DNA of 32,142 nt from Gammaproteobacteria bacterium (lineage in GTDB: Bacteria; Pseudomonadota; Gammaproteobacteria; SZUA-140), in the NCBI GenBank assembly GCA_020845975.1, contig JADLET010000137.1, positions 1 to 32,142 on the forward strand, in the 5' to 3' direction. The notes under the pieces are model-generated. The model saw only the letters and a program-made list of their open reading frames with translations, made no database searches and was not told the origin of the DNA. The position numbers and the translations under genes were made by a program. This document shows positions 24,960 through 32,142 of the stretch, piece by piece. Numbering within the stretch: the stretch's first letter is position 1; each line of letters starts with the position of its first letter.

Positions 24960-27830
24960 ATGGATGATCTGGCCAAGTGCGACAAGATGCCTGATTGGGG
25001 AGAGATTTCCCCGCTCAGCACGCACAATGCCGCCTATCTTGACCAGCTGTACGAGCGTTACCTTGAAGATCCCGCCTCGGTAGATCCTGATTGGTGTCAG
25101 TATTTCGACGCACTTTCGCGCATCAGCGGCGGTGCGCGGGATGTCCCGCGATCATCAATTTCCTTCCATCGTCCCGGTCCCGGCGAGTCCATGCCTCCTG
25201 CCGATGAGACTGCGCTTTCCACACCACAGCAGGATTACATCTACGCGATCAGGCAGTCCCAGGTTTATGCGTATCTTGACGCCTGTCGCCAGCATGGGCA
25301 TCTCGTAGCCGCCTGCGATCCACTCGAACTGCGTGAGATCCTGGTGGTGCCTGAACTCGATTACCGGCATCACGGCCTGAGCGATGCCGATCTAGGCACG
25401 GAGTTCGCCACCCAGGGGCTCGGCGGCCGCTCGCGGGCGACCCTCGACGAGATCATCGATATGACGCGCGCAGTCTACTGCGGCCCGCTGTCGATCGAGT
25501 ATATCCATGTGGCTGACACGCGGGAGATGCACTGGATCCGCGCCCGCCTGGAGGGTGCCGATTACCGCAGGTCCTGTCCGGCGGAGACGCGCAGGCACCT
25601 GCTGCAGCGCCTCACCGCCGCCGAGGCGCTGGAACGCTACCTGCACAACAAGTACGTGGGACAGAAACGCTTCTCGCTGGAAGGCGCGGAGGCGTTGATC
25701 CCGCTCATCGATGAGCTGATCCATCGCGGCGGCGCGGCGGGCCTGAAGGAGATCGCCATCGGGATGGCGCACCGCGGCCGTCTCAATGTGCTGGTCAACA
25801 TCATGGGCAAGGCGCCCGCCGACCTGTTCCTCGAGTTTGAAGGCAAGACCGCCTACAACGGCGAGGGTTCCGGCGACGTCAAATACCACATGGGCTTCTC
25901 GTCCAATATGGACACGCCGGGCGGGCCGGTGCACGTCGCGCTGGCCTTCAATCCCTCCCATCTTGAGATCGTCGGCCCGGTGGTGGAGGGGTCGGTGCGC
26001 GCGCGACAGGAGCGCCGCCGCGACCGGGACGGCTCGCAGGTCGCCTGCGTGCTGATCCATGGCGACGCCGCGTTCTCCGGACAGGGTGTGCTGATGGAGA
26101 CCTTCAACATGTCGCAGTCGCGCGGCTACTCCACCAAGGGCACCCTCCACATCGTCATCAACAACCAGATCGGATTCACCACCAGCAACCAGAAGGACGC
26201 GCGCTCGACGCTGTACTGCACCGACGTCGCCAAGATGGTCAACGCGCCGATCCTGCACGTCAACGGCGACGATCCCGAGGCCGTGCTCGCCGCGGCGCGC
26301 ATCGCGCTCGACTACCGCATGGAATTCCGCAAGGACATCGTCATCGACCTGGTGTGCTACCGGCGCCACGGCCACAGCGAGGCGGACGAGCCCGCCGTGA
26401 CCCAGCCACTGATGTACCAGCGCATACGCGCGCATCCCTCCACGCGCGAGCGGTACGCGCAGCGGCTCATTGACGAAGGTGTGATCGACGCGGTGGCGCC
26501 CGGCGTGATGGTCGAGGACTATCGCGCCGCGTTGGATGCCGGCGCCTGCGTGGTGCCGTATCTCAGCCGGAACGCGGACATCGTCGTGCATGGCAGCGTG
26601 GACTGGCGGCCCTTTGTGCGCGGCGACTGCGCCGTGGACGTCGACACCTGCGTCACGCTGGAAACCATCCGCGATCTCAGTGCGGGCCTCGGCCGGCTGC
26701 CCACAGGTTTCGAACTGCATCCCGGCGTGGCCCGTATCTTCGACAACCGGCGCAAGATGGCCGCCGGCGCGATGCCGTTCGACTGGGGCGGCGCCGAGAT
26801 CCTGGCCTACGCGACGCTGGTCGAGGCCGGTTTCGGCGTGCGCCTGTCCGGCCAGGACAGCGGGCGCGGCACCTTCTTTCACCGCCATGCGATCGTGCAC
26901 TGTCAGAAAGACGACTCCAACTATATCCCGCTGCGTAACCTGTCGGATACGCAGGGCAACTTTCTGGTCACCAATTCCCTGCTGTCGGAGGAGGCGGTGC
27001 TCGCCTTCGAGTATGGCTATTCCACCACTGATCCGAAGACGCTGGTGATCTGGGAGGCGCAGTTCGGCGACTTCGCCCACAACGCGCAGGTGGTAATCGA
27101 CCAGTTCATCGTCGCCGGCGAGCAGAAGTGGAACCGTCTGAGCGGGCTGGTGATGTTCCTGCCGCACGGCTACGAGGGGCAGGGACCGGAGCATTCCTCG
27201 GCGCGGATCGAGCGTTACCTGCAGCTGTGCGCCGAGCACAATCTTCAGGTATGTGTGCCGACGACGCCGGCGCAGATCTTCCACCTGCTGCGCCGCCAGA
27301 TGCTGCTCGACTGCCGCAAGCCGCTGATCGTGATGACGCCGAAGAGCCTGCTGCGTCACAAGCTCGCGGTCAGCTCGCTCGAGGACATGACGCAGGGCGG
27401 ATTCCGCCGCGTCATTGACGATGTGGACCTTCCCGACCCGGCCGTGGTGCGCCGGATCGTGCTGTGCAGCGGCAAGATCTATTACGACCTGCTCGAGAAG
27501 AGGCGCAGTGACAACCGCAGCGATATCGCGCTGGTGCGCATCGAACAGCTCTATCCGTTTCCGCGCGCCGAGCTTGCCGGGCTGATCGAGTACTACAGGC
27601 GTGCCCGGGAATACGTGTGGTGCCAGGAGGAGCCGAAGAATCAGGGCGCATGGTACGCGACAGAACACCACCTGCGCGAAGCCGTGGGCGAGGCGCCGCT
27701 GATCTATGCCGGCCGCCCGGCCTCCGCCGCGCCGGCGGTCGGCTATCCGCTGCTCCACATCAAACAGTTGTGCGAGCTGCTGGACGAGGCCTTCGGGCCG
27801 ACGCCACCGCGTGCCGTCAGCACGGGCTGA
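24960..27830 (+). CDS. sucA: 2-oxoglutarate dehydrogenase E1 component (SucA)
   Basis: Thiamine-diphosphate-dependent E1 of the 2-oxoglutarate dehydrogenase complex. It decarboxylates 2-oxoglutarate in the TCA cycle and passes the succinyl group to the lipoyl domain of E2. 956 aa (E. coli 933). The N-terminal E2-binding segment [20 protein letters not shown] is present. The thiamine-binding motif runs from [10 protein letters not shown] (G368-D369) to NNQIGF (401 onward). The transketolase-like pyrimidine domain starts near residue 600 ([14 protein letters not shown]), with [14 protein letters not shown] following near 738. The ATG at 24960 is used; a purine-rich GGGGTGATG precedes it. sucB follows 22 bp after the stop. 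Confidence 0.97.
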   Translation: MDDLAKCDKMPDWGEISPLSTHNAAYLDQLYERYLEDPASVDPDWCQYFDALSRISGGARDVPRSSISFHRPGPGESMPPADETALSTPQQDYIYAIRQSQVYAYLDACRQHGHLVAACDPLELREILVVPELDYRHHGLSDADLGTEFATQGLGGRSRATLDEIIDMTRAVYCGPLSIEYIHVADTREMHWIRARLEGADYRRSCPAETRRHLLQRLTAAEALERYLHNKYVGQKRFSLEGAEALIPLIDELIHRGGAAGLKEIAIGMAHRGRLNVLVNIMGKAPADLFLEFEGKTAYNGEGSGDVKYHMGFSSNMDTPGGPVHVALAFNPSHLEIVGPVVEGSVRARQERRRDRDGSQVACVLIHGDAAFSGQGVLMETFNMSQSRGYSTKGTLHIVINNQIGFTTSNQKDARSTLYCTDVAKMVNAPILHVNGDDPEAVLAAARIALDYRMEFRKDIVIDLVCYRRHGHSEADEPAVTQPLMYQRIRAHPSTRERYAQRLIDEGVIDAVAPGVMVEDYRAALDAGACVVPYLSRNADIVVHGSVDWRPFVRGDCAVDVDTCVTLETIRDLSAGLGRLPTGFELHPGVARIFDNRRKMAAGAMPFDWGGAEILAYATLVEAGFGVRLSGQDSGRGTFFHRHAIVHCQKDDSNYIPLRNLSDTQGNFLVTNSLLSEEAVLAFEYGYSTTDPKTLVIWEAQFGDFAHNAQVVIDQFIVAGEQKWNRLSGLVMFLPHGYEGQGPEHSSARIERYLQLCAEHNLQVCVPTTPAQIFHLLRRQMLLDCRKPLIVMTPKSLLRHKLAVSSLEDMTQGGFRRVIDDVDLPDPAVVRRIVLCSGKIYYDLLEKRRSDNRSDIALVRIEQLYPFPRAELAGLIEYYRRAREYVWCQEEPKNQGAWYATEHHLREAVGEAPLIYAGRPASAAPAVGYPLLHIKQLCELLDEAFGPTPPRAVSTG

Positions 27831-27852
27831 ACGACAAGGACAAGGATCATTT

Positions 27853-29064
27853 ATGAAGACCGAGATCAAGGTACCGGGATTTCCCGAATCCATCACCGAC
27901 GGCACGGTCGCCGCCTGGCACAAGAAACCGGGCGCGAGGGTGAAGCGTGACGAGGCGCTGGTGGATATCGAGACCGACAAGGTGATGCTGGAGGTGCCGG
28001 CGCCGGAGGACGGCGTCATGGGCGAGATCCTGCAGCCGGAAGGCGCCACTGTCACGGCGGGCCAGGTCCTGGGCAGCATCGCCCCGTCCGTGGCGGAGCA
28101 GGTATCCGCGGCGCCCGCACGCGCCAACGGCGAGGACCGGTCCATGGCGCCGATCGTCATGCCGGCCGCGCGCCGGATGATCGAAGAACACGGAGTGGCG
28201 GTGGACGTGGTGCAGGGGAGTGGCAAGGGCGGACGGATACTGAAAGAAGATGTGCAGCGCGCGCTCGAGGCGCGGGCCGCCGCGCCGGCGCAGACAATGG
28301 AAGTCGCCGCGCAAGCAGTGCCTGCCACGCCATCCATCGTGCCTCCCGTCAATGACGCTGTCGGGCGTCCCGAACAGCGCGTGCCCATGACACGCCTGCG
28401 CGCGCGCATCGCCGAGCGCATGGTCGAGGCGCAGCACACGGCGGCGATCCTCAGCACCTTCAACGAGGTCAACATGCAGCCCGTGATGGACCTGCGCCAG
28501 CGCTACCGCGAGCGTTTCGAGAAGGAGCATGGCGTCAAGCTCGGATTCATGTCGTTCTTCATCAAGGCGGTGGTGGAAGGCCTGAAGAAGTTTCCGGTCA
28601 TCAACGCCTCGGTCGACGGCAGTGACATCGTCTATCACGGTTATTACGACATCGGCGTCGCCGTGTCCTCGCCGCGCGGGCTGGTGGTGCCGATCATCCG
28701 CGACGCCGATCGCATCGGCATGGCCGGGATCGAGCGCCGCATCGCGGACTACGCCGACAAGGCGAAACACGGTACCCTGGCGCTGGAGGAGATCAGCGGC
28801 GGCACCTTCACCATCACCAACGGCGGCGTGTTCGGCTCGCTGTTGTCCACGCCGATCATCAACCCGCCGCAAAGCGCCATCCTCGGCATGCACAAGATCC
28901 AGGATCGCGCGGTAGTGGAAGCGGGCGCCATCGTCGCGCGCCCGATGATGTACATCGCGCTGTCCTATGATCACCGCCTGATCGACGGCCGCGACGCCGT
29001 GCAGTTCCTCGTCGCCGTCAAGGAGTCGCTGGAAGACCCGGCGCGGATGTTGCTGGAGGTGTAG
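27853..29064 (+). CDS. sucB: Dihydrolipoyllysine succinyltransferase, E2 of the 2-oxoglutarate dehydrogenase complex
   Basis: 403-aa E2 core enzyme (E. coli 405). Domains in order: lipoyl domain (1-77) with the lipoylated Lys43 in ETDKVML; an Ala/Pro linker; the peripheral subunit-binding domain ([18 protein letters not shown] to [10 protein letters not shown], about 106-142); a second linker; and the acyltransferase core with the catalytic HRLIDG motif (His374, Asp378). The ORF track begins at 27706 inside sucA. The true start is the ATG at 27853, preceded by AAGGACAAGGA and beginning with [14 protein letters not shown] as in SucB proteins. One lipoyl domain only, as in SucB. Confidence 0.97.
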   Translation: MKTEIKVPGFPESITDGTVAAWHKKPGARVKRDEALVDIETDKVMLEVPAPEDGVMGEILQPEGATVTAGQVLGSIAPSVAEQVSAAPARANGEDRSMAPIVMPAARRMIEEHGVAVDVVQGSGKGGRILKEDVQRALEARAAAPAQTMEVAAQAVPATPSIVPPVNDAVGRPEQRVPMTRLRARIAERMVEAQHTAAILSTFNEVNMQPVMDLRQRYRERFEKEHGVKLGFMSFFIKAVVEGLKKFPVINASVDGSDIVYHGYYDIGVAVSSPRGLVVPIIRDADRIGMAGIERRIADYADKAKHGTLALEEISGGTFTITNGGVFGSLLSTPIINPPQSAILGMHKIQDRAVVEAGAIVARPMMYIALSYDHRLIDGRDAVQFLVAVKESLEDPARMLLEV

Positions 29065-29089
29065 TCGGTGGCAGATTAAGCCGAAGCAC

Positions 29090-29114
29090 GGGGACAGATT
29101 TCAAATCTGTACCC
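29090..29114. repeat. Palindromic element between sucB and lpdA
   Basis: ACAGATTT and AAATCTGT form an 8-bp perfect inverted repeat around a single C, flanked by GGGG and ACCC that nearly extend it. The form GGGGACAGATTT is a palindrome seen widely in gammaproteobacterial genomes, often near REP-associated transposases; this is recognised from memory. It sits in the 65-bp spacer between two genes of one operon. Confidence 0.75.
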
Positions 29115-29129
29115 TTACTCAGGAGAAAC

Positions 29130-30575
29130 ATGAACGACCGCTATGACGTCATCGTGATCGGCGCCGGTCCTGCCGGCTACGTGGCCGCGATCCGCGCCGC
29201 GCAGCTCGGCCTGGCGGTCGCCTGCGTCGATGACTGGGTCGACCCGCGCGGCGAGTCCGCGCTCGGCGGCACCTGTCTCAACGCCGGCTGCATCCCGTCC
29301 AAGGTGCTGCTCGAGGCGTCCGAGATCTACGACAAGGCGCGCCAGGGCTTCGCCGACTACGGCGTCAGCGTATCGGGCGTCGGGCTGGATCTCGCGGCCA
29401 TGATGGCGCGCAAGGACCGCGTCGTGTCCGAGCTGACGCGCGGCATCGCCGGTCTGTTCGAGGCCAACGGCGTCCGACGCATCACGGGGCGCGGCTGGCT
29501 GCTGTCCGGGTGCCGCGTCGAGGTCACTCCGGCGCAATCGCGGCAGACGGTTGTCCTCGAGGCCGGGCATGTCATCCTCGCGACGGGTTCGGTGCCCGTG
29601 CAGCTTGATGCCGCGCCGCTGCATGCAAATCTCATCGTCGATTCCACCGGCGCGCTCGCCTTCGACACGGCGCCAAAGCGCCTGGGCATCATCGGCGCCG
29701 GCGTCATCGGGCTGGAACTCGGCGCGGTCTGGAAACGCCTCGGGTCAGAGGTCGTGCTGCTCGAGGCGCAGCCGGAATTCCTCTCGATGTGCGACCGCCA
29801 GGTCGCGCAGGAGGCGCTGCGCCAGTATCGCAAACAGGGACTCGACATCCGCCTCGGTGCGCGCGTCACCGGTTGCGCGGTCGAGGACGGCCGGGTCGGC
29901 ATCGAGTACCAGGATGACGCGGGCGACCACGCCGAAACCGTGGACCGCCTGATCGTCGCCGCCGGCCGCCGGCCCAACAGCGACGGAATCTGCGCGCCCG
30001 ATGCCGAGCCGGTGATCGACAGCGGCGGCTTCATCCACGTCGACGAACAATGCCGCACCAGCCTGCCCGGCGTCTACGCCATCGGCGATCTGGTGCGCGG
30101 GCCGATGCTGGCGCACAAGGGTTCGGAGGAGGGCATCATGGTCGCGGAACTGATCGCCGGTCATGCGGCGCGGGTCAATTACGACGCCATCCCGTCCGTC
30201 ATCTATACCCGTCCCGAGATCGCCTGGGCCGGCATGACCGAACAGGCGCTGAAGACGGTCGATCGGCCCTATCGCAGCGGCACGTTTGCCTTCGCCGCCA
30301 ATGGCCGCGCCCGCGCGCTGGGCGACACCGGCGGGTTCATCAAGGTGCTGGCCGACGCGAAGACCGACCGCGTGCTCGGCGTCCACATGATCGGCCCGCA
30401 TTGCTCCGAGCTGATCGCCAGCGCCGTCCTCGCGCTCGAATTCGGTGCCAGCAGCGAAGACCTCGCCGCCACCATGTTCGCCCACCCGACCCTGTCCGAG
30501 ACGCTGCACGAGGCGGCGCTGGATGTGGGAGGGCGGGCGATCCACCGCGCCCGGAAGGACAGGGCTAAGGACTAA
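29130..30575 (+). CDS. lpdA: Dihydrolipoyl dehydrogenase, E3 (LpdA)
   Basis: Flavoprotein that reoxidises the dihydrolipoyl group of E2 with NAD. 481 aa, normal length. N-terminal FAD-binding motif GAGPAGYVAA (11-20); redox-active disulfide in GGTCLNAGCIPSK (Cys49 and Cys54); NAD-binding motif IIGAGVIGLELG near 189-200; second FAD motif YAIGDLVRGPMLAHKG near 315-330; C-terminal catalytic pair in HPTLSE (His452, Glu457). AGGAGA lies just before the ATG. Its place after sucAB makes it the E3 for this complex. The only oddity is a palindromic element in the spacer before it. Confidence 0.97.
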   Translation: MNDRYDVIVIGAGPAGYVAAIRAAQLGLAVACVDDWVDPRGESALGGTCLNAGCIPSKVLLEASEIYDKARQGFADYGVSVSGVGLDLAAMMARKDRVVSELTRGIAGLFEANGVRRITGRGWLLSGCRVEVTPAQSRQTVVLEAGHVILATGSVPVQLDAAPLHANLIVDSTGALAFDTAPKRLGIIGAGVIGLELGAVWKRLGSEVVLLEAQPEFLSMCDRQVAQEALRQYRKQGLDIRLGARVTGCAVEDGRVGIEYQDDAGDHAETVDRLIVAAGRRPNSDGICAPDAEPVIDSGGFIHVDEQCRTSLPGVYAIGDLVRGPMLAHKGSEEGIMVAELIAGHAARVNYDAIPSVIYTRPEIAWAGMTEQALKTVDRPYRSGTFAFAANGRARALGDTGGFIKVLADAKTDRVLGVHMIGPHCSELIASAVLALEFGASSEDLAATMFAHPTLSETLHEAALDVGGRAIHRARKDRAKD

Positions 30576-30597
30576 GTTCGGCGGATCGCCGTATCAA

Positions 30598-30689
30598 ATG
30601 TAGCCCGGATGAAGGCGCGTAGCGCCGGAATCCGGGAGGTTGCATCCGGTGCTGTTCCCGGATGCCGCTTCGCTTTATCCGGGCTACAT
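30598..30689. repeat. MITE-like palindromic repeat, copy 1
   Basis: 92-bp element bounded by 13-bp perfect terminal inverted repeats (ATGTAGCCCGGAT and ATCCGGGCTACAT). The left half folds as CCCGGAT around the inner stem GGCGC-GTA-GCGCC and back to ATCCGGG. The right half forms a second CCCGGAT/ATCCGGG hairpin. A spacer sharing TTGGGCT and AAGCCAATCCGTGGG follows. No coding capacity, so non-autonomous. First of three direct tandem copies. Confidence 0.9.
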
Positions 30690-30740
30690 AGTCATGTTGG
30701 GCTTCATGTCATTCAAGCCAATCCGTGGGACGTGAATCAA

Positions 30741-30832
30741 ATGTAGCCCGGATAAAGGCGCAAAGCGCCGGCATCCGGGAGGTTGCATCCGGTGTCGTTC
30801 CCGGATGCCGCTGCGCTTTATCCGGGCTACAT
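30741..30832. repeat. MITE-like palindromic repeat, copy 2
   Basis: 92 bp, same orientation as copy 1 and starting 143 bp after it. Terminal inverted repeats are perfect. The inner stem is GGCGC-AAA-GCGCC, so the difference from copy 1 falls in the loop and pairing is kept. The spacer after it again carries TTGGGCT and AAGCCAATCCGTGGG. Confidence 0.9.
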
Positions 30833-30874
30833 TGTCTTGTTGGGCTCAAGCCAATCCGTGGGTTGCGGCATCCA

Positions 30875-30965
30875 ATGTAGCCTGGATGCAGGCGCGCAGC
30901 GCCGGAATCCGGGAGGTTCTTTCCACCCCGTTCCCGGATGTCGCTTCGCTTTATCCGGGCTACAT
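30875..30965. repeat. MITE-like palindromic repeat, copy 3
   Basis: 91 bp, same orientation, starting 134 bp after copy 2. It is the most diverged copy: the left end reads AGCCTGGAT, one base off the inverted repeat (a G-U pair in RNA), and the middle TTCTTTCCACCCC differs from the TTGCATCCGGTG of the others. The inner stem is GGCGC-GCA-GCGCC. It ends about 75 bp before sucC. Confidence 0.88.
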
Positions 30966-30969
30966 GCAT

Positions 30970-30995
30970 GGCCCTGGGGCCTTAGTCCTTTTTTT
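30970..30995 (+). terminator. Weak terminator-like hairpin with T-tract before sucC
   Basis: GGCC-CTGG-GGCC (30970-30981) is followed by TTAGTCC and seven T residues (30989-30995). The stem is only 4 bp and the T-tract is offset by seven bases, so this is a weak candidate. If it works, it would partly separate sucC from lpdA. Confidence 0.25.
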
Positions 30996-31040
30996 GGATT
31001 TATGCTATCGTACGCGCTTTATGAATACGCTCCGGATCGC

Positions 31041-32142
31041 ATGAATCTCCACGAATTTCAGGCCAAGGCCCTGCTGGCCGAGTACGGCGTTGCCGTGCCC
31101 GCGCATCGCGTCGTTTCGCAGGCGGATGAAGCGAAGGCTGCGCTCGACGCGCTCGGCGGCTCCGACTGGGTCGTCAAGGCGCAGGTGCACGCCGGCGGGC
31201 GTGGCAAGGCCGGCGGGGTCAAGCGGGTGCGCAACCGCGAGGAAGCGATCACGGCGATTCGCGCGCTGCTTGGCACACGCCTCGTCACCTACCAGACCGG
31301 CGCCGACGGCCAGCCGGTCAACGATATCCTGATCGAGAAACCCTCGAACATCGTCCGCGAACTGTACCTCGGCATGGTCGTCGACCGCGCGCAGCGCAAG
31401 GCGGTGCTGATGGCCTCGACCGAGGGCGGCGTCGACATCGAGACCGTCGCGGCGAAATCCCCGGACAAGATCCTGCGCGCGGCCATCCACCCGCTGGTCG
31501 GCCTGCAGCCGTATCAGTGCCGCGAGCTCGCCTTCGGGCTCGGCCTGACCGGCGAGCAGATGAAGCAGTTCCAGGCCATCGCGATGGGACTCGCGCGCAT
31601 GTTCCGCGAGCGCGACCTCTCGCTGCTCGAGATCAATCCGCTGGCCGTCACCGACGCCGGCGACCTGCTGTGCCTCGACGCCAAGATCAACGTTGACGAC
31701 AACGCGCTCTACCGCCAGAAGAAACTCGCAGAGCAGCGCGACCTGCGCCAGGAGGACGCGCGCGAGGTGCGCGCCAAGCAGTGGGACCTGAGCTACATCG
31801 CGCTCGACGGCGACATCGGCTGCATGGTCAACGGCGCCGGGCTCGCGATGGCGACCATGGACCTGGTGCAGCTGCACGGCGGCCGGCCGGCGAACTTCCT
31901 CGACGTCGGCGGCACCGCAACGAAAGAGCGCGTGGCCGAGGCGTTCAAGATCATCCTCGACGACAAGAATGTGAAGGGTGTGCTGGTCAACATCTTCGGC
32001 GGCATCGTGCGCTGCGACTTCATCGCCGACGGCGTGGTCGGCGCGGTGGCGGAAGTCGGCATCAAGGTGCCGGTCGTCGTGCGCCTCGAAGGCACCAACG
32101 CCGAACTCGGGCGCGACATCCTGCGCAAGAGCGGGCTCACCA
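31041..32142 (+). CDS. sucC: Succinyl-CoA synthetase beta subunit (SucC), truncated by window edge
   Basis: ADP-forming succinyl-CoA synthetase beta chain, which makes succinate and ATP from succinyl-CoA after the 2-oxoglutarate dehydrogenase step. The translation starts [17 protein letters not shown] and includes [15 protein letters not shown] (ATP-grasp glycine loop), [23 protein letters not shown] and [10 protein letters not shown], all standard for the family. 367 codons are present of about 388, so only the last 20 or so residues are missing and the frame is open at the edge. The ORF track omits it because there is no stop. The ATG at 31041 is chosen by homology; GGAT lies a few bases upstream. 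sucD is expected just beyond the window. Confidence 0.96.
   Translation, partial: MNLHEFQAKALLAEYGVAVPAHRVVSQADEAKAALDALGGSDWVVKAQVHAGGRGKAGGVKRVRNREEAITAIRALLGTRLVTYQTGADGQPVNDILIEKPSNIVRELYLGMVVDRAQRKAVLMASTEGGVDIETVAAKSPDKILRAAIHPLVGLQPYQCRELAFGLGLTGEQMKQFQAIAMGLARMFRERDLSLLEINPLAVTDAGDLLCLDAKINVDDNALYRQKKLAEQRDLRQEDAREVRAKQWDLSYIALDGDIGCMVNGAGLAMATMDLVQLHGGRPANFLDVGGTATKERVAEAFKIILDDKNVKGVLVNIFGGIVRCDFIADGVVGAVAEVGIKVPVVVRLEGTNAELGRDILRKSGLT

Noticed and set aside
27706-27852. Upstream start for sucB within sucA
   Set aside because: The first 49 codons read an alternate frame of sucA; the ATG at 27853 has a ribosome-binding site and the SucB N-terminus.
25392-28475. 1027-aa minus-strand ORF
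   Set aside because: It is the antisense of sucA and sucB, both certain by motif. Long antisense frames are common in GC-rich genes.

Overview
The window looks like ordinary chromosome of a high-GC gammaproteobacterium. I infer this from the gene types (pstCAB-phoU, lapA-tamA-tamB, prkA-yeaH-spoVR, sucAB-lpd-sucC), the GC-rich codon use and the E. coli-like domain layouts. A Chromatiales-type or related sulfur/marine lineage is possible, but the sequence alone does not settle it. I see no rRNA, tRNA, CRISPR, prophage or complete insertion sequence.

Layout. (1) Positions 1-4500, plus strand: a GC-rich terminator-like hairpin, then pstC, pstA, pstB and phoU, the high-affinity phosphate transporter and its signalling partner. 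pstS presumably lies just outside the left edge. (2) Positions 4520-10324, minus strand: lapA, tamA and tamB, an envelope and outer-membrane assembly operon that converges on phoU. (3) Positions 10853-18327, plus strand: an ion-homeostasis group. It comprises a CPA2 (Kef-like) antiporter overlapping a tandem universal stress protein, a Na/Ca-exchanger-family protein overlapping a P-type cation ATPase, a two-CBS protein and a small cysteine-rich protein. (4) Positions 18338-23034, minus strand: the stress module prkA (yeaG), yeaH and spoVR (ycgB). (5) A gap of about 730 bp with candidate promoters, then a TPR-repeat protein (plus). (6) Positions 24960-32142, plus strand: sucA, sucB and lpdA (the whole 2-oxoglutarate dehydrogenase complex), three tandem copies of a palindromic MITE-like repeat, and sucC, which is cut by the right edge.

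Working together: regions 1 and 6 are textbook operons. Region 3 pairs each transporter pair with nucleotide-binding regulatory domains (Usp, CBS), which suggests energy- or stress-coupled cation handling. Region 4 is a conserved kinase/vWA/SpoVR stress set.

I did not find a clearly new multi-gene system. The least-explained items are the small CxxC protein, the altered M6 motif of the P-type ATPase, the palindromic elements in the suc region, the extended Pst permeases and two long gene-free gaps. Promoters were found by eye and are tentative.
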